NCBI RefSeq assembly: GCF_030718995.1
Contig: NZ_CP132204.1
Location: forward strand, 3,472,001 to 3,536,000
Reading direction: 5' to 3'
DNA from: Arthrobacter oryzae
GTDB taxonomy: Bacteria > Actinomycetota > Actinomycetes > Actinomycetales > Micrococcaceae
Length of the DNA stretch: 64,000 nt
The translations under genes and the position numbers were made by a program. Shown piece after piece: positions 17,101 through 25,469 of the stretch. The stretch's first letter is position 1; every line of letters starts with the position of its first letter. The notes beneath the pieces were generated by a model. That model did not search any database, was not told where the DNA came from, and was given only the letters and a program-made list of their open reading frames with translations.

Positions 17101-17784
17101 TGGCCGTCCGGACCGGATGTCTTCACCGGTGTCTCCGCGACGGCGGTGCCCGGCCGGTGGCTGGCCGTGACGGGAGCGTCCGGATCCGGCAAATCCACCC
17201 TGCTGGCCGTGATGCTGGGGTTCCTGCCGCCGCATGCGGGCCGGATCGCCGTCAGCGGGCGCGCCGCGTGGTGCCCGCAGGAAGCACATCTCTTCGATTC
17301 GACCATCCGCGGCAACCTCCTGCTCGGCCGCCCCGAGGGCAAAGCCGGCGACGCCGAACAGGAAATGGCTGACGCCCTGGCCGCCGTGGGGCTGGAGCCG
17401 CTGCTGCGCCGGCTGGAGCACGGCTCCGAGACGCGGATCGGGCCCGGCGGTGCGTTCCTGAGCGGCGGGGAGCGCCAGCGGCTGGCGGTGGCCCGGACGC
17501 TCATGACCGGGGCGGACGTGATCCTGCTGGATGAGCCCACGGCGCACCTCGACGCCGAGGCGGGCCGGGAGATGCTGGCCGACCTTCGCCAGGGGCTGGC
17601 CGGGCGGACCGTGGTCCTGGTGACCCACAACCCCGACGACATCGACCCGGCCGACGAACGCCTGGACCTCGATGCGGCGGCGGGCACCGCGGCGGGTGCC
17701 GGCAACGGTGCCGGTTTCGCGGCCCCGTCTCCCGGTGCCACCGGAGCCGGAGCGGTTCTGGCGCGGGGCGTGGCCGGCAGCTAG
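14143..17784 (+). CDS. cydDC: Fused CydD-CydC thiol reductant ABC exporter
   Basis: Single chain of 1213 residues containing two full ABC exporter halves. In other bacteria CydD and CydC form a heterodimer that exports cysteine/glutathione-type reductant needed to assemble cytochrome bd. Half 1 has its membrane domain at about residues 10-290, Walker A GASGAGKST near 371 and LLLLDEPTAHLD. Half 2 has its membrane domain from about 625, Walker A GASGSGKST near 1011, LSGGERQRLAVART and ILLDEPTAHLD. The first signature is degenerate (LSPGE). An Ala/Thr-rich insert (about residues 434-457) and a longer Ala-rich linker (about 553-622) are unusual low-complexity additions. Fusion of CydD and CydC is known in actinobacteria. 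Confidence 0.93.
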   Translation: MRPQFPAGPANRLALYWLGLLASLKALSLVLMAQAVASMLAGLVSHSPAWADQLGWGLAGVALRSLTVWAQGVASRRAALGVKEELRAALLARALRNGTRAAGPSDGGLAILATRGLDALDSYYTQFLPALVNCAAIPLLLGARILLADWVSAVVVVLTVPLVPLFMVLIGRYTEDRVRAAQSALARLSGHMLELAKGLPVLVGLGRATAQRKALEDISEQYRSKTMDTLRTAFLSALALELIATISVAVVAVFIGVRLVHGDMALEAGLLALILAPDCYLPLRELGTAHHASDDGRAALAEVTAVMDAPEVQRLRPQDGSLPGGEASDDGADLPAVTARNLMVAYGGRLAPAVGPLSFDAPAGLITALDGASGAGKSTILGVLAGIVGTGGGTTVSGTIAGFSPSDVAWVPQHPVMLAKSVLAEVQLYLADGAANGAAATATATAPAATATAAAAAQRCLEAAGAGHLAGKHPAELSPGELRRVALARGLARIEAGATLLLLDEPTAHLDRESANVVNESILKLRGRATVLLVAHDRLTRELADHVVAVAAGTQAGPAAELAAAPTAARAAAALAAPAKASADATEEATAAGTAARAAAGTLAGDAARDGAGDGGLVPAQTGVNTPARIFRLLRPELVKFGSAGVVGVLAALFAVALAGLSGWLIIRASEQPPILYLLTAIVGVRFFGIGRAVLRYTERLLLHDAVFSSLTRLRGRLWDSLSRGALSLRRLLQGGNVLGTVIDDVDTVRDLLPRVVLPPVTAVAVGTCAVAATALLLPVALPAVIAAAVVSLAAAPAAALLADRMSAQAEQRLRSGVLRDVAAALDARAELHANGVAGPVLSAIGESDKEATVASQRSAWAEGLGQALTVLACGAAALATAVLAGPQVMDGSVAPATAAVVVLMQLALVDPYAAMTTAVRQYPALRLVLDRISEAGVLDASDAQDDGIAGPRAGDTRGRQGGGLEPVAPRAGALAGLELDALSAAWPSGPDVFTGVSATAVPGRWLAVTGASGSGKSTLLAVMLGFLPPHAGRIAVSGRAAWCPQEAHLFDSTIRGNLLLGRPEGKAGDAEQEMADALAAVGLEPLLRRLEHGSETRIGPGGAFLSGGERQRLAVARTLMTGADVILLDEPTAHLDAEAGREMLADLRQGLAGRTVVLVTHNPDDIDPADERLDLDAAAGTAAGAGNGAGFAAPSPGATGAGAVLARGVAGS

Positions 17785-17787
17785 CCT
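17782..17787 (+). promoter_or_regulatory. -10 hexamer (TAGCCT) overlapping the cydDC stop
   Basis: TAGCCT, then six bases, then the ATG of the GNAT gene at 17794. The first three bases are the cydDC stop codon TAG. No -35 or ribosome-binding site is visible. Confidence 0.5.
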
Positions 17788-17793
17788 GTTGCC

Positions 17794-18843
17794 ATGCTGA
17801 ACCACGACGCTCCGGCGCCCGGATCCTGGCGGACATCCCTCACGGACGCGGGCCTGGCCTGGCGCCCTGCCGCTGAGCCGGACACTGAAGCGTGGGCGGC
17901 ACTGATCGCCCGGACGGCTGAGACGGAAAAGCCTGTGTGGTTCGAGCGTGCCGCCGACCTCGAACAGATCCTGCAGTCGAAAAAGAACCATCCTGCAGAC
18001 AACACCCTCCTGGTGCTGGACGGCGGCGAGGTTCCCCGCGCCTACGCCCGCATCACGAAGAACAAGGACGGCGACAAAGCCTACGGCTTCGGCTGCGTCG
18101 ACCCCGCCTGGCAGCGCCGGGGGATCGGCACGGCCCTTCTGGGATGGCTCAGCGAGCGGACGGTCCAGCGCTTCGCCGAGGACAGCGGGCCCGAAAACAG
18201 CCTTCCCGCACACCAGCGCGCTGTGCCTCGGCTGCGGATCCACATGGAGCAGCAGCACGAGCACCAGCAACGGCTGCTCCGCACGTCCGGATTCCACGTG
18301 GTGCGGTACTTCAACGAGATGCACCGGCGCCTGGACGGCGTTCAGCTTCCCGCCGTGCGGCTCGACGACGGGCTGGACCTGGTGACCATGCGCCCGGAGC
18401 TCAGCGAGGACGTCCGGCTGGCCCACAATGCCGCCTTCCGCGACCACTGGGGGAGCGAACCGCGGGATGAGGAGTCCTGGGGATTTACCGTCAATGATCC
18501 GCAGGCCAGGCCGGACCTGAGCGCCGTGGTCCTGGACCGCAGCTCCGGAATAGTGGCGGGCTACCAGCTGGCCAGCCACGACCCCGACAGTGCGGTGTCC
18601 CGGGGCTACAGCGAGGGATACACGGACCTGCTGGGCGTGCGCCGGGAGTACCGTGGCCGGGGCATCGCCCAGGCGCTGCTCGCCGATGCGATGCGCCGCT
18701 TCGCAGCAGCCGGAATGGACCGCGCATCGCTTGATGTTGATTCGGAGAACCCCACCGGCGCCCTCGCCCTCTACGAGAAGATGGGCTACGCCGCCGTCAA
18801 CAGGAGCCTGGCCTGGGACAAGGAGCTAACGGGGCGCAACTGA
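17794..18843 (+). CDS. Tandem-GNAT N-acetyltransferase
   Basis: Cytosolic protein of 349 residues with two GNAT folds, the layout of mycothiol synthase (MshD) and its relatives. The acetyl-CoA binding motif is clear in both: AWQRRGIGTALLGWL (about residues 107-121) and EYRGRGIAQALLADAMRRF (about 286-304). The typical C-terminal VDSENPTGALALYEKMGY follows the second. The substrate is not predictable from this. It lacks enough resemblance for me to call it MshD itself. Probably leaderless; the TAGCCT hexamer overlaps the stop of cydDC. It converges on the DinB gene, with a weak CTGACC..GGTCAG hairpin between. Confidence 0.85.
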   Translation: MLNHDAPAPGSWRTSLTDAGLAWRPAAEPDTEAWAALIARTAETEKPVWFERAADLEQILQSKKNHPADNTLLVLDGGEVPRAYARITKNKDGDKAYGFGCVDPAWQRRGIGTALLGWLSERTVQRFAEDSGPENSLPAHQRAVPRLRIHMEQQHEHQQRLLRTSGFHVVRYFNEMHRRLDGVQLPAVRLDDGLDLVTMRPELSEDVRLAHNAAFRDHWGSEPRDEESWGFTVNDPQARPDLSAVVLDRSSGIVAGYQLASHDPDSAVSRGYSEGYTDLLGVRREYRGRGIAQALLADAMRRFAAAGMDRASLDVDSENPTGALALYEKMGYAAVNRSLAWDKELTGRN

Positions 18844-18874
18844 CCCGGCAGCCAACGGTCGCTAGCCGCGCCGG

Positions 18875-19393
18875 TCAGGCGTCGACGTCGTGCAGGTGAT
18901 GGACGACGTCGTGCAGGAAGTACTGCGCAAGGGTCATCACCGTGAATTCCGAACCGTTGCTCCGCAAACCCTTCCGGCCCCATTCGTCCTCGTGCACGCC
19001 GGCAAACGACTCAGCCACCTGCTCACCCTCGGCCGTCAGTTCGGCACTCACCACGGCGGGATCCGCGTTGGCATAGTCCTGCTCCACCGCGGTCTTGTCC
19101 TGGTCCCAGTTCTCGAACCGGGCGTTGTCCTGGCTCAGCATCAGGTTCAGGCGGTGGTCGAAAAGGCTGAAGACGTCCCGGACGTGCGATGCGTACTCCA
19201 GCACGGACCACGTGGCGTCGTCCGGGCGTTCCGCAACGTCCGGCCGCCGCAGCGCCGCCCGCCAGCGCGGAAGCATGTTGGCCACGGTCCCGGGAACCGT
19301 GGCCGGGGTGACCGTTGAGGCGTCGAAACCGCATTCAGGGCAGGCCCGGGTCAGCACCCAGGTCCAGTCCTTTTCGTCGGGGATGATAGGCAT
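18875..19393 (-). CDS. DinB family protein
   Basis: Protein of 172 residues with the four-helix DinB/mycothiol-dependent S-transferase layout. Metal-ligand-like histidines lie in LEYASHVRDVFSLFDHRL (about residues 66-83) and near the C-terminus in LAQYFLHDVVHHLHDVDA. Family members use a divalent metal and often a low-molecular-weight thiol such as mycothiol. The N-terminus carries a CPECGFD motif. The start at 19393 is supported by a TTGGGC-N17-TAGACT promoter whose -10 ends six bases before the ATG. The enzyme's substrate is unknown. Confidence 0.82.
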   Translation of the reverse strand: MPIIPDEKDWTWVLTRACPECGFDASTVTPATVPGTVANMLPRWRAALRRPDVAERPDDATWSVLEYASHVRDVFSLFDHRLNLMLSQDNARFENWDQDKTAVEQDYANADPAVVSAELTAEGEQVAESFAGVHEDEWGRKGLRSNGSEFTVMTLAQYFLHDVVHHLHDVDA

Positions 19394-19399
19394 GCCAGT

Positions 19400-19428
19400 A
19401 GTCTAGGCCCAGGTCATGCTGGGCCCAA
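19400..19428 (-). promoter_or_regulatory. Leaderless promoter overlapping the parC stop
   Basis: Minus-strand TTGGGC (19423-19428), 17 bases, TAGACT (19400-19405), six bases, ATG of the DinB gene. The first three bases of the -10 are the TAG stop codon of parC, so the promoter lies within the end of parC. Confidence 0.6.
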
Positions 19429-21901
19429 TGGCTTCCACCGCCTGCGACAGCGGGATGCCCGAACCGTCCCGGCGGCCGTGCTCCTGCGGCAGCGAACGCG
19501 CCACCCCTGCCAGTGAGGACGCCTTGGCCGGCCCGTGGCCCGCCCAGGCGATGAGCAGCGTGTCTTCGCCCTTCAGGAACCGGTGGGCCCGCACTCCGGC
19601 AGTGGCCCGGCCCTTGGCCGGATACTCCTCGAACGCCGTCACCTTCCCGGCCCCCGGAGCGGTACCCGGCAGGGCGCCGTCGGTCCCGGAAACGGTCACC
19701 ACGACGGCGGCGCCGTCGCCGGGGGCTACGGTTCCGAAGAACAGCACCTGGTCCCCGGCGCCCAGCTTGATGCCGGCCATGCCTCCCGCGGTGCGTCCCT
19801 GCGGCCGGACATTAGCCGCGCTGAAGCGCAGCAGCTGTGCCTGCCGGGTGAGGAACACGAGGTCGACGTCGTCCGCGCCGGCAGGTTCAACGCCCACCAC
19901 GGTGTCCTTGTCCTTGAGGGTGATGATCTCCCAGTCCTCGCGGTTGAGTGGGTAGTCGGGCTGCACGCGCTTCACGATGCCCTGCGCCGTGCCGATCGCC
20001 AGCACCGTGTCCAGCGGCACGAAAGCAACGAGCGCTTCGCCCTTCAGCAGCGTGATGAAGTCCTTGGCCGGCACTCCGCCGGTCAGGTTGGGGAGCCCGG
20101 ACATCGGCGGCAGGACGGGCATGTCCATGACCTGGAGGCGCAGCATCCGGCCCAGCGAGGTGACGGCGGCGATCTCGCCGCGCGCGGAGGTTTTCACCAC
20201 GGACCGGAAGACATCGTGCTTAGACCGCGGCCCGGACTCGGCCAGCGGCTCCTGGTTGGAGGTCCGGGCGATCTGCCCGCTGGCGGTGAGGATGGCCCAG
20301 CAGGGGTCGTCGGCGATCTCCAGTGCGAGGGGTGCAGCCTTTCCCTTGCCTCCCGGTGCAGCGGCCAGCGCGGCGACGGTGGGGGAGACCGCTTCGGATT
20401 CGAGCAGGACAGTGCGGCGCGGTGTGCCGTATTTTTCGGCGATATCAGCGAGTTCGTCGGACACCAGTTCGCGCAGCAGCTGGTCCGAGCCGAGGATGGC
20501 TTCCAGTTCTGCGATCTCACGCTTGAGCTGTTCCTGCTCCTTTTCGAGCTCGATCCGGGAGTACTTGGTCAGCTGCCGGAGCCGGAGTTCCAGGATGTAG
20601 TTCGCCTGGATTTCGGTGAGGTCGTAGATGGACATGAGCCGTTCGCGGGCAGCGGCCACCTCGTCGGAGGAACGGATGATCTGGATGACCTCATCGATGT
20701 CCACGATGGCGATCAGCAGGCCCTCCACCAGGTGGAGGCGGTCCTTCTTCTTCGCCAGCCGGAAGGCCGTGCGCCGCCGCACCACGGTGATGCGGTGGTC
20801 GACGTAGACAGAGAGGAGCTGCACCAGCCCCAGCGTCTGCGGCTGGCCGTCCACCAGCGTCACGTTGTTGATGCCGAACGAATCCTCCATCGGCGAGTAG
20901 CGGTAGAGCTGCTGGAGCACAGCGTTCGGGTTGAAGCCGTTCTTCAGTTCGATGACCAGGCGCAGACCGTGCTTGCGGTCGGTCAGGTCCACGATGTCGC
21001 TGATGCCGGTCAGCTTCTTGCCGTTGACGGCGTCCTTGATCTTTTCGATCACCTTCTCCGGGCCCACCATGTACGGGAGTTCGGTGACCACCAGGCCGGT
21101 GCGGCGGGCGGAGAGCTGCTCCACTTCGACCTTGGCGCGGGTCTTGAACGAGCCGCGGCCGGTGGCGTAGGCATCGCGGATGCCGTCCAGGCCCACGATC
21201 CGCCCGCCCGTGGGCAGGTCCGGGCCGGGAACGAACCGCATGAGGTCCTCGAGCGTGGCCTCCGGGTTCGCGATCAGGTGCCGGGCGGCGGAGATGACTT
21301 CCACCAGGTTGTGCGGGGCCATGTTCGTGGCCATGCCGACGGCGATGCCGGTGGCGCCGTTGACCAGCAGGTTGGGGAACGCCGCCGGGAGGACGTCCGG
21401 CTGCGTGAGCTGGTTGTCGTAGTTGGGGACGAAATCCACCACGTCTTCGTCGAGGTGGTCGGTGAGGGTGAGCGCCGCCGCCGCGAGGCGGGCCTCGGTG
21501 TACCGCGGGGCCGCCGGTCCGTCGTCGAGCGAGCCGAAGTTGCCGTGCCCGTCGATCAGCGGCAGCCGCAGCGAGAAGTCCTGCGCCATGCGGACCATGG
21601 CGTCGTAGATCGCGGTATCGCCGTGCGGGTGCAGCTTGCCCATGACCTCGCCCACCACGCGGGCGCTCTTCACGTGGCCGCGGTCCGGGCGCAGGCCCAT
21701 CTCGCTCATCATGTACAGGATGCGCCGCTGTACCGGTTTCAGGCCGTCGCGGGCGTCCGGAAGGGCCCGGGAATAGATGACCGAATAGGCGTATTCGAGG
21801 AACGAGCCTTCCATTTCCGACGTGACGTCGATGTCAACAATGTTCTCGGTGTAGTCCTGGACGGCGTCCCCTGCCGGGGCGGAACTTTGGCGGCGGGCCA
21901 T
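19403..21901 (-). CDS. parC: DNA topoisomerase IV subunit A
   Basis: DNA-cleaving subunit, 832 residues, partner of ParE. The N-terminal winged-helix core holds [42 protein letters not shown] and the catalytic tyrosine Y134 in [10 protein letters not shown]. Coiled-coil residues follow ([29 protein letters not shown], about 435-465), then a beta-propeller C-terminal domain. I see no GyrA box (QRRGGKG), which favours topoisomerase IV over gyrase. T96 occupies the place of the quinolone-determining serine of E. coli GyrA (S83). Transcribed towards the DinB gene and divergent from the GNAT/acyl-CoA synthetase gene 53 bases away. Confidence 0.93.
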   Translation of the reverse strand: MARRQSSAPAGDAVQDYTENIVDIDVTSEMEGSFLEYAYSVIYSRALPDARDGLKPVQRRILYMMSEMGLRPDRGHVKSARVVGEVMGKLHPHGDTAIYDAMVRMAQDFSLRLPLIDGHGNFGSLDDGPAAPRYTEARLAAAALTLTDHLDEDVVDFVPNYDNQLTQPDVLPAAFPNLLVNGATGIAVGMATNMAPHNLVEVISAARHLIANPEATLEDLMRFVPGPDLPTGGRIVGLDGIRDAYATGRGSFKTRAKVEVEQLSARRTGLVVTELPYMVGPEKVIEKIKDAVNGKKLTGISDIVDLTDRKHGLRLVIELKNGFNPNAVLQQLYRYSPMEDSFGINNVTLVDGQPQTLGLVQLLSVYVDHRITVVRRRTAFRLAKKKDRLHLVEGLLIAIVDIDEVIQIIRSSDEVAAARERLMSIYDLTEIQANYILELRLRQLTKYSRIELEKEQEQLKREIAELEAILGSDQLLRELVSDELADIAEKYGTPRRTVLLESEAVSPTVAALAAAPGGKGKAAPLALEIADDPCWAILTASGQIARTSNQEPLAESGPRSKHDVFRSVVKTSARGEIAAVTSLGRMLRLQVMDMPVLPPMSGLPNLTGGVPAKDFITLLKGEALVAFVPLDTVLAIGTAQGIVKRVQPDYPLNREDWEIITLKDKDTVVGVEPAGADDVDLVFLTRQAQLLRFSAANVRPQGRTAGGMAGIKLGAGDQVLFFGTVAPGDGAAVVVTVSGTDGALPGTAPGAGKVTAFEEYPAKGRATAGVRAHRFLKGEDTLLIAWAGHGPAKASSLAGVARSLPQEHGRRDGSGIPLSQAVEAIGPSMTWA

Positions 21902-21942
21902 GGGGCTGGTGGATCCTTAACGGTTTACTGGCGAGTTTTAGC

Positions 21943-21948
21943 TAGGCT
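21943..21948 (+). promoter_or_regulatory. -10 hexamer (TAGGCT) of a leaderless promoter
   Basis: TAGGCT, six bases, then ATG at 21955. There is no ribosome-binding site and no good -35. The same hexamer with the same spacing recurs before the genes at 43995 and 59612. Confidence 0.55.
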
Positions 21949-21954
21949 AACCCT

Positions 21955-24672
21955 ATGGTGGATCAGCCCGGGGACGGCGTATATCCGGAATATTGGGAAG
22001 CCGATGTCGTTCTAAGGGACGGCGGGACGGCTCATGTGCGCCCCATCCACCCCTCAGATTCCGACGCCGTGCAGGCTTTCCACACCGGCCAGTCGCAGAA
22101 GTCCATTTACATGCGGTTCTTCGCCTTCAAGGCGCGGCTCTCCAGCAAGGAGCTGAAGCGCTTCACGGAAGTGGACTACAAGGACCGGGTGGCGCTGGTG
22201 ATCACCATCGGCGGCGAAATCCTGGGCATCGGCCGCTACGACCGGCTGGCCGATCCCGAAGAAGCCGAGGTTGCCTTCAATATAGCCGACGCCCACCAGG
22301 GGCGCGGCATCGGGTCGATCCTGCTGGAACACCTGGCGGCCGCCGCCCGCGAGAACGGGATCCGTAAATTCAGCGCCGAAGTGCTGCCGGAAAACCGCAA
22401 GATGCTGATGGTCTTCTCCGACGCCGGCTACGACGTCAAAAGGCATTTCGACGACGGCGTGGTGAGCCTGGAATTCAACATCGACCCCACGGAAAAGTCG
22501 CGCGCCGTGATGGAATCCCGCGAGCACCGCGCGGAGGCGCGCAGCATCCAGGAACTGCTGGCGCCGTCGTCGGTGGCGGTGATCGGTGCCAGCCGCAAAT
22601 GGGGCACCGTCGGTTACCAGCTGCTGGAGCACATCATTGAGGGCGGCTTCACCGGGCCGGTCTACGCCATCAACCCCGAGGCGCTCGAACTCGCGGGCAT
22701 GCTGTCGTTCGGGAAGCTCTCCGACGTGCCGGACCCCGTCAGGCTGGCCATCATCGCCGTCCCCTATGAGGAAGTCCCCAAAGTCGTGGCGGATTGCGCG
22801 GCCGCAGGAGTGAAGGGCGTCGTGGTGGCGACAGCCGGGTACGCCGACGACGGCGATCGCGGACTGGCACGGCAGCGCGAACTGGTCCGCCAGGCACGGT
22901 CCAACGGCATGCGCGTGATCGGGCCGGCATCCCTGGGCATCGTCAACACCAACCCGGCCGTGTCCCTGAACGCGTCCATGGCGCCGAGCCTGCCGCGCCG
23001 GGGCGGCCTGGGCCTGTTCAGCCAGTCGGCCGCCATCGGAGTGGCGCTGTACGCGGCGTCCAGCCGGCGCCGCCTGGGCATCTCCACCTTCCTTTCCGCC
23101 GGCAACCGGGCAGACGTCTCCGGCAACGACATGATGCAGTTCTGGGAAGACGACGCCGACACCGCCGCCGTGGGGCTCTACCTCGAATCCATCGGCAATC
23201 CGCGCAAGTTTTCCCGGCTGGCGCGGCGGCTTGCCCGCACCAAACCCGTCATTGTGGCGAAGTCGGACTCCATGGGCCTGCAGTTGCCCCCGGGGCATGC
23301 CGTGCGGACCACGCAGGCGCCCCCGGGAGCCCTGGACGCGATGATGCGCCAGTCAGGTGTGATCCGGGTGGAAACCATCGAGCAGCTGATGGACGTGGCA
23401 CAGATCGTCGCCGGCCAGCCGCTCCCGGCCGGGGCGGACATCGCGGTTTTCAGCAACTCCGGGGCGCTCGGCAAAGTGGTGGCGGACAGCGCCGCCGCCA
23501 ACGGGCTCGGCGTTGAACGGATCGTCACCGACGTGGATCTCGACGCCGGGATGTCACTGGCGCTGCCCGCCCTCCGCCAGAGCCTGGCCGGAATACTCGC
23601 CGCTGACACCATCCACGCCGTGGTGGTGGCGCTGCTGCCGGCACGCGGCCTCACCGTGGAAAAAATTGCAGGCGTCCTGGCGGAATGCTCGGCAGCGGCC
23701 GGAAAGCCGGTGGTCGCCGCCTTCACCGGGATCCTGGACCCGTCCGTCTATGTCGAGGGCATGGTGGGCGCCGAAGCTACGGTCCACTCCGTGGAGGATG
23801 AGTCCGCAGGCGGATCAGTGCCGTGCTACTCCAACCCGGGCGCCGCCGTCGCTGCGCTCGCCGCCGTGGTCAAGTACGCCCAATGGGTGGAACGCGACAA
23901 GGGCCTGTTCGTGGAGCCTGCCGGCTGCGACGCGGAAAGTGTCAGGACCGAGCTGGAGGAACTGCTCCATGACGTCCCCGGTGAGCAGCTGCTGCAGCTC
24001 GACCCGGTCAAGGCCGCCACGCTGCTCTCCCACTACGGCATCCATGTGGTGCCGTCCGCCGGCTTCGAAACGCCGGACGAGGCCGTCGCGGCAGCGGAAC
24101 GGCTGGGCTGGCCGGTGGTGCTCAAGACCACCGACCCCGCGCTGCGCCACCGGCTGGACCTTGGCGGCGTGCGGCTGGACATCCAGGACGCGGATTCCCT
24201 GCGGCGCAACATCATCCAGATGCACCGCGCCCTGGCACCCTACGGCTCGCCGTCCATGGAGGTCCAGACCATGGCGCCGGTGGGGCAGGCCTGCACCTTC
24301 AGGGCCATTGAGGACCCCCTGCTGGGTCCGGTGATTTCCTTCGGCCTTGCCGGCGACGCGGTGAACCTGCTGGAGGACTGGGCCCACCGGGTTCCGCCAC
24401 TGTCCGGAGCCGATGTCCACGACTTCATCCGCGCCCCCAGGGCGGCCCGGAAACTGTTCGGCTACCAGGGATTGCCGGCGGTGGACGTTGCTGCGCTGGA
24501 GGACCTGGCCGCGCGGCTGACCCGGTTGAAGGACAACCACCCCGAGATCGCGCTGGTCGAGTTCAACCCCGTGCTGGCCGGGCCCCGCGGGGTGTCAATC
24601 CTGGCCGCCGATGTCCGGATAGCGAACGCCGCCCAGCGGACCGACAGTGCGCGCCGGGCGATGCGGAGCTAG
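21955..24672 (+). CDS. GNAT / acyl-CoA synthetase fusion (Pat-like protein acetyltransferase)
   Basis: Protein of 905 residues with an N-terminal GNAT domain (about 20-180; acetyl-CoA motif ADAHQGRGIGSILLEHLA) fused to an ADP-forming acyl-CoA synthetase-like part. The latter has a CoA-binding Rossmann fold (PSSVAVIGASRKWGTVGYQLLEHI, about 200), succinyl-CoA ligase-like domains and a C-terminal ATP-grasp (LSHYGIHVVPSAGFETPDEAVAAAERLGWPVVLK). This is the architecture of bacterial protein lysine acetyltransferases of the Pat type; in Streptomyces a homologue lies near parC, as here. A likely role is acetyl-control of acyl-CoA synthetases. Whether the synthetase half is catalytic or only a sensor cannot be told. 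Confidence 0.88.
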   Translation: MVDQPGDGVYPEYWEADVVLRDGGTAHVRPIHPSDSDAVQAFHTGQSQKSIYMRFFAFKARLSSKELKRFTEVDYKDRVALVITIGGEILGIGRYDRLADPEEAEVAFNIADAHQGRGIGSILLEHLAAAARENGIRKFSAEVLPENRKMLMVFSDAGYDVKRHFDDGVVSLEFNIDPTEKSRAVMESREHRAEARSIQELLAPSSVAVIGASRKWGTVGYQLLEHIIEGGFTGPVYAINPEALELAGMLSFGKLSDVPDPVRLAIIAVPYEEVPKVVADCAAAGVKGVVVATAGYADDGDRGLARQRELVRQARSNGMRVIGPASLGIVNTNPAVSLNASMAPSLPRRGGLGLFSQSAAIGVALYAASSRRRLGISTFLSAGNRADVSGNDMMQFWEDDADTAAVGLYLESIGNPRKFSRLARRLARTKPVIVAKSDSMGLQLPPGHAVRTTQAPPGALDAMMRQSGVIRVETIEQLMDVAQIVAGQPLPAGADIAVFSNSGALGKVVADSAAANGLGVERIVTDVDLDAGMSLALPALRQSLAGILAADTIHAVVVALLPARGLTVEKIAGVLAECSAAAGKPVVAAFTGILDPSVYVEGMVGAEATVHSVEDESAGGSVPCYSNPGAAVAALAAVVKYAQWVERDKGLFVEPAGCDAESVRTELEELLHDVPGEQLLQLDPVKAATLLSHYGIHVVPSAGFETPDEAVAAAERLGWPVVLKTTDPALRHRLDLGGVRLDIQDADSLRRNIIQMHRALAPYGSPSMEVQTMAPVGQACTFRAIEDPLLGPVISFGLAGDAVNLLEDWAHRVPPLSGADVHDFIRAPRAARKLFGYQGLPAVDVAALEDLAARLTRLKDNHPEIALVEFNPVLAGPRGVSILAADVRIANAAQRTDSARRAMRS

Positions 24673-24688
24673 CGGACCGGGCTCACAG

Positions 24689-24718
24689 TTAGCAAGTGTT
24701 CAGTCGATCTGTGAAAAT
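24689..24718 (+). promoter_or_regulatory. Probable leaderless promoter (TTAGCA-N18-GAAAAT)
   Basis: TTAGCA at 24689-24694, 18 bases, GAAAAT at 24713-24718, six bases, then the ATG of the DUF5998 gene. The -10 lacks the usual initial TA, so the call is tentative. Confidence 0.35.
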
Positions 24719-24724
24719 GGGGGA

Positions 24725-25468
24725 ATGAGCCCCCAGCCTCCCACGTCGAAGCCACAAGCACCCCGATCCGGTCACCAGGCCTCACACAGCCACGGCGCGC
24801 ACGACCACGGTGCCCAGGGCCAAAGCCTGGAAGGCGCCCTCCAGCAGGCAGGTTTCTATCCACGGCTGGTAGCTGACGTTGTTGACGACGCGCTGGACGG
24901 CCGCGACTGCATGGCGCACCTGGTGCACCTTGAGACCCACTTCGACCGCGCCGAGGTGCGCCGGCACATCACCGTGCTGGTGCTGACGGACGACATGCTG
25001 GTGATCGCCCACGTGGACGACCAGCAGCTGGACGAGGCCGGAGAACAGATCGTCGCCCAGATTTCCACGGAGTCCGTGCCCGTAGCGCAAATCCGTTCCG
25101 TGGTGCTGAGCTACATGTACGCCCAGCCGCAGAACTACAAGCCCTCCGACCCCGTCCGGGAACTCACCCTCTCCATCGCCTGGTCCGGCGGCCAGCGGCT
25201 GGACATGGGCCCGGCCAGCTGCGGGGATCCGCAGTGCGAAGCCGACCACGGCTACAGCGGCACCATCGCCCAGGAGGACATCGTGCTCCGCATCAGTGCG
25301 GAAGCTGACGGCCTGCAGGCCGTCCAGGATGCCAAGCTGTTCGCCCGGGCGCTGCGCGCCGTGAACACCGGTTCGCCCGCGCCCGTGCCGCACAGCGGCC
25401 CGGTTGCCCCGCCGCGTCCCCGCACCGGTGTTTTCGGAAACCGGCTCAGCCGCGGGCACCAGCGCTGA
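24725..25468 (+). CDS. DUF5998 family protein
   Basis: Protein of 247 residues from an actinobacterial family of unknown function. The first 40 residues are a His/Gln/Ser-rich tail (HQASHSHGAHDHGAQGQ) that could bind metal but is probably disordered. The conserved body starts at SLEGALQQAGFYPRLVADVVDDALDGRD and includes LVHLETHFDRAEVRRHITVLVLTDDMLVIAHVDD. A CGDPQCEADHGYSG segment (near residue 165) has two cysteines. ATG at 24725 is preferred over an in-frame start at 24647, inside the previous gene. It is followed after one base by the next gene, so they are co-transcribed. Confidence 0.82.
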   Translation: MSPQPPTSKPQAPRSGHQASHSHGAHDHGAQGQSLEGALQQAGFYPRLVADVVDDALDGRDCMAHLVHLETHFDRAEVRRHITVLVLTDDMLVIAHVDDQQLDEAGEQIVAQISTESVPVAQIRSVVLSYMYAQPQNYKPSDPVRELTLSIAWSGGQRLDMGPASCGDPQCEADHGYSGTIAQEDIVLRISAEADGLQAVQDAKLFARALRAVNTGSPAPVPHSGPVAPPRPRTGVFGNRLSRGHQR

Positions 25469-25469
25469 G

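Noticed and set aside
16069..18579. 836-codon minus-strand frame across the cydDC end and GNAT gene
   Set aside because: It crosses two well-supported plus-strand genes and is low-complexity (His/Gln/Gly-rich).
18840..18878. Terminator between the GNAT and DinB genes (CTGACC..GGTCAG)
   Set aside because: The stem has a bulge and a 20-base loop and overlaps both stop codons. Too weak to list as a terminator.
21608..21625. Quinolone-resistance substitution in ParC (Thr at the S83-equivalent site)
   Set aside because: Thr or Ala at this site is normal in many actinobacteria, so it cannot be called acquired resistance.
19535..22015. 826-codon plus-strand frame opposite parC
   Set aside because: Antisense to a clear topoisomerase subunit, running past its start, and with no recognisable domain.
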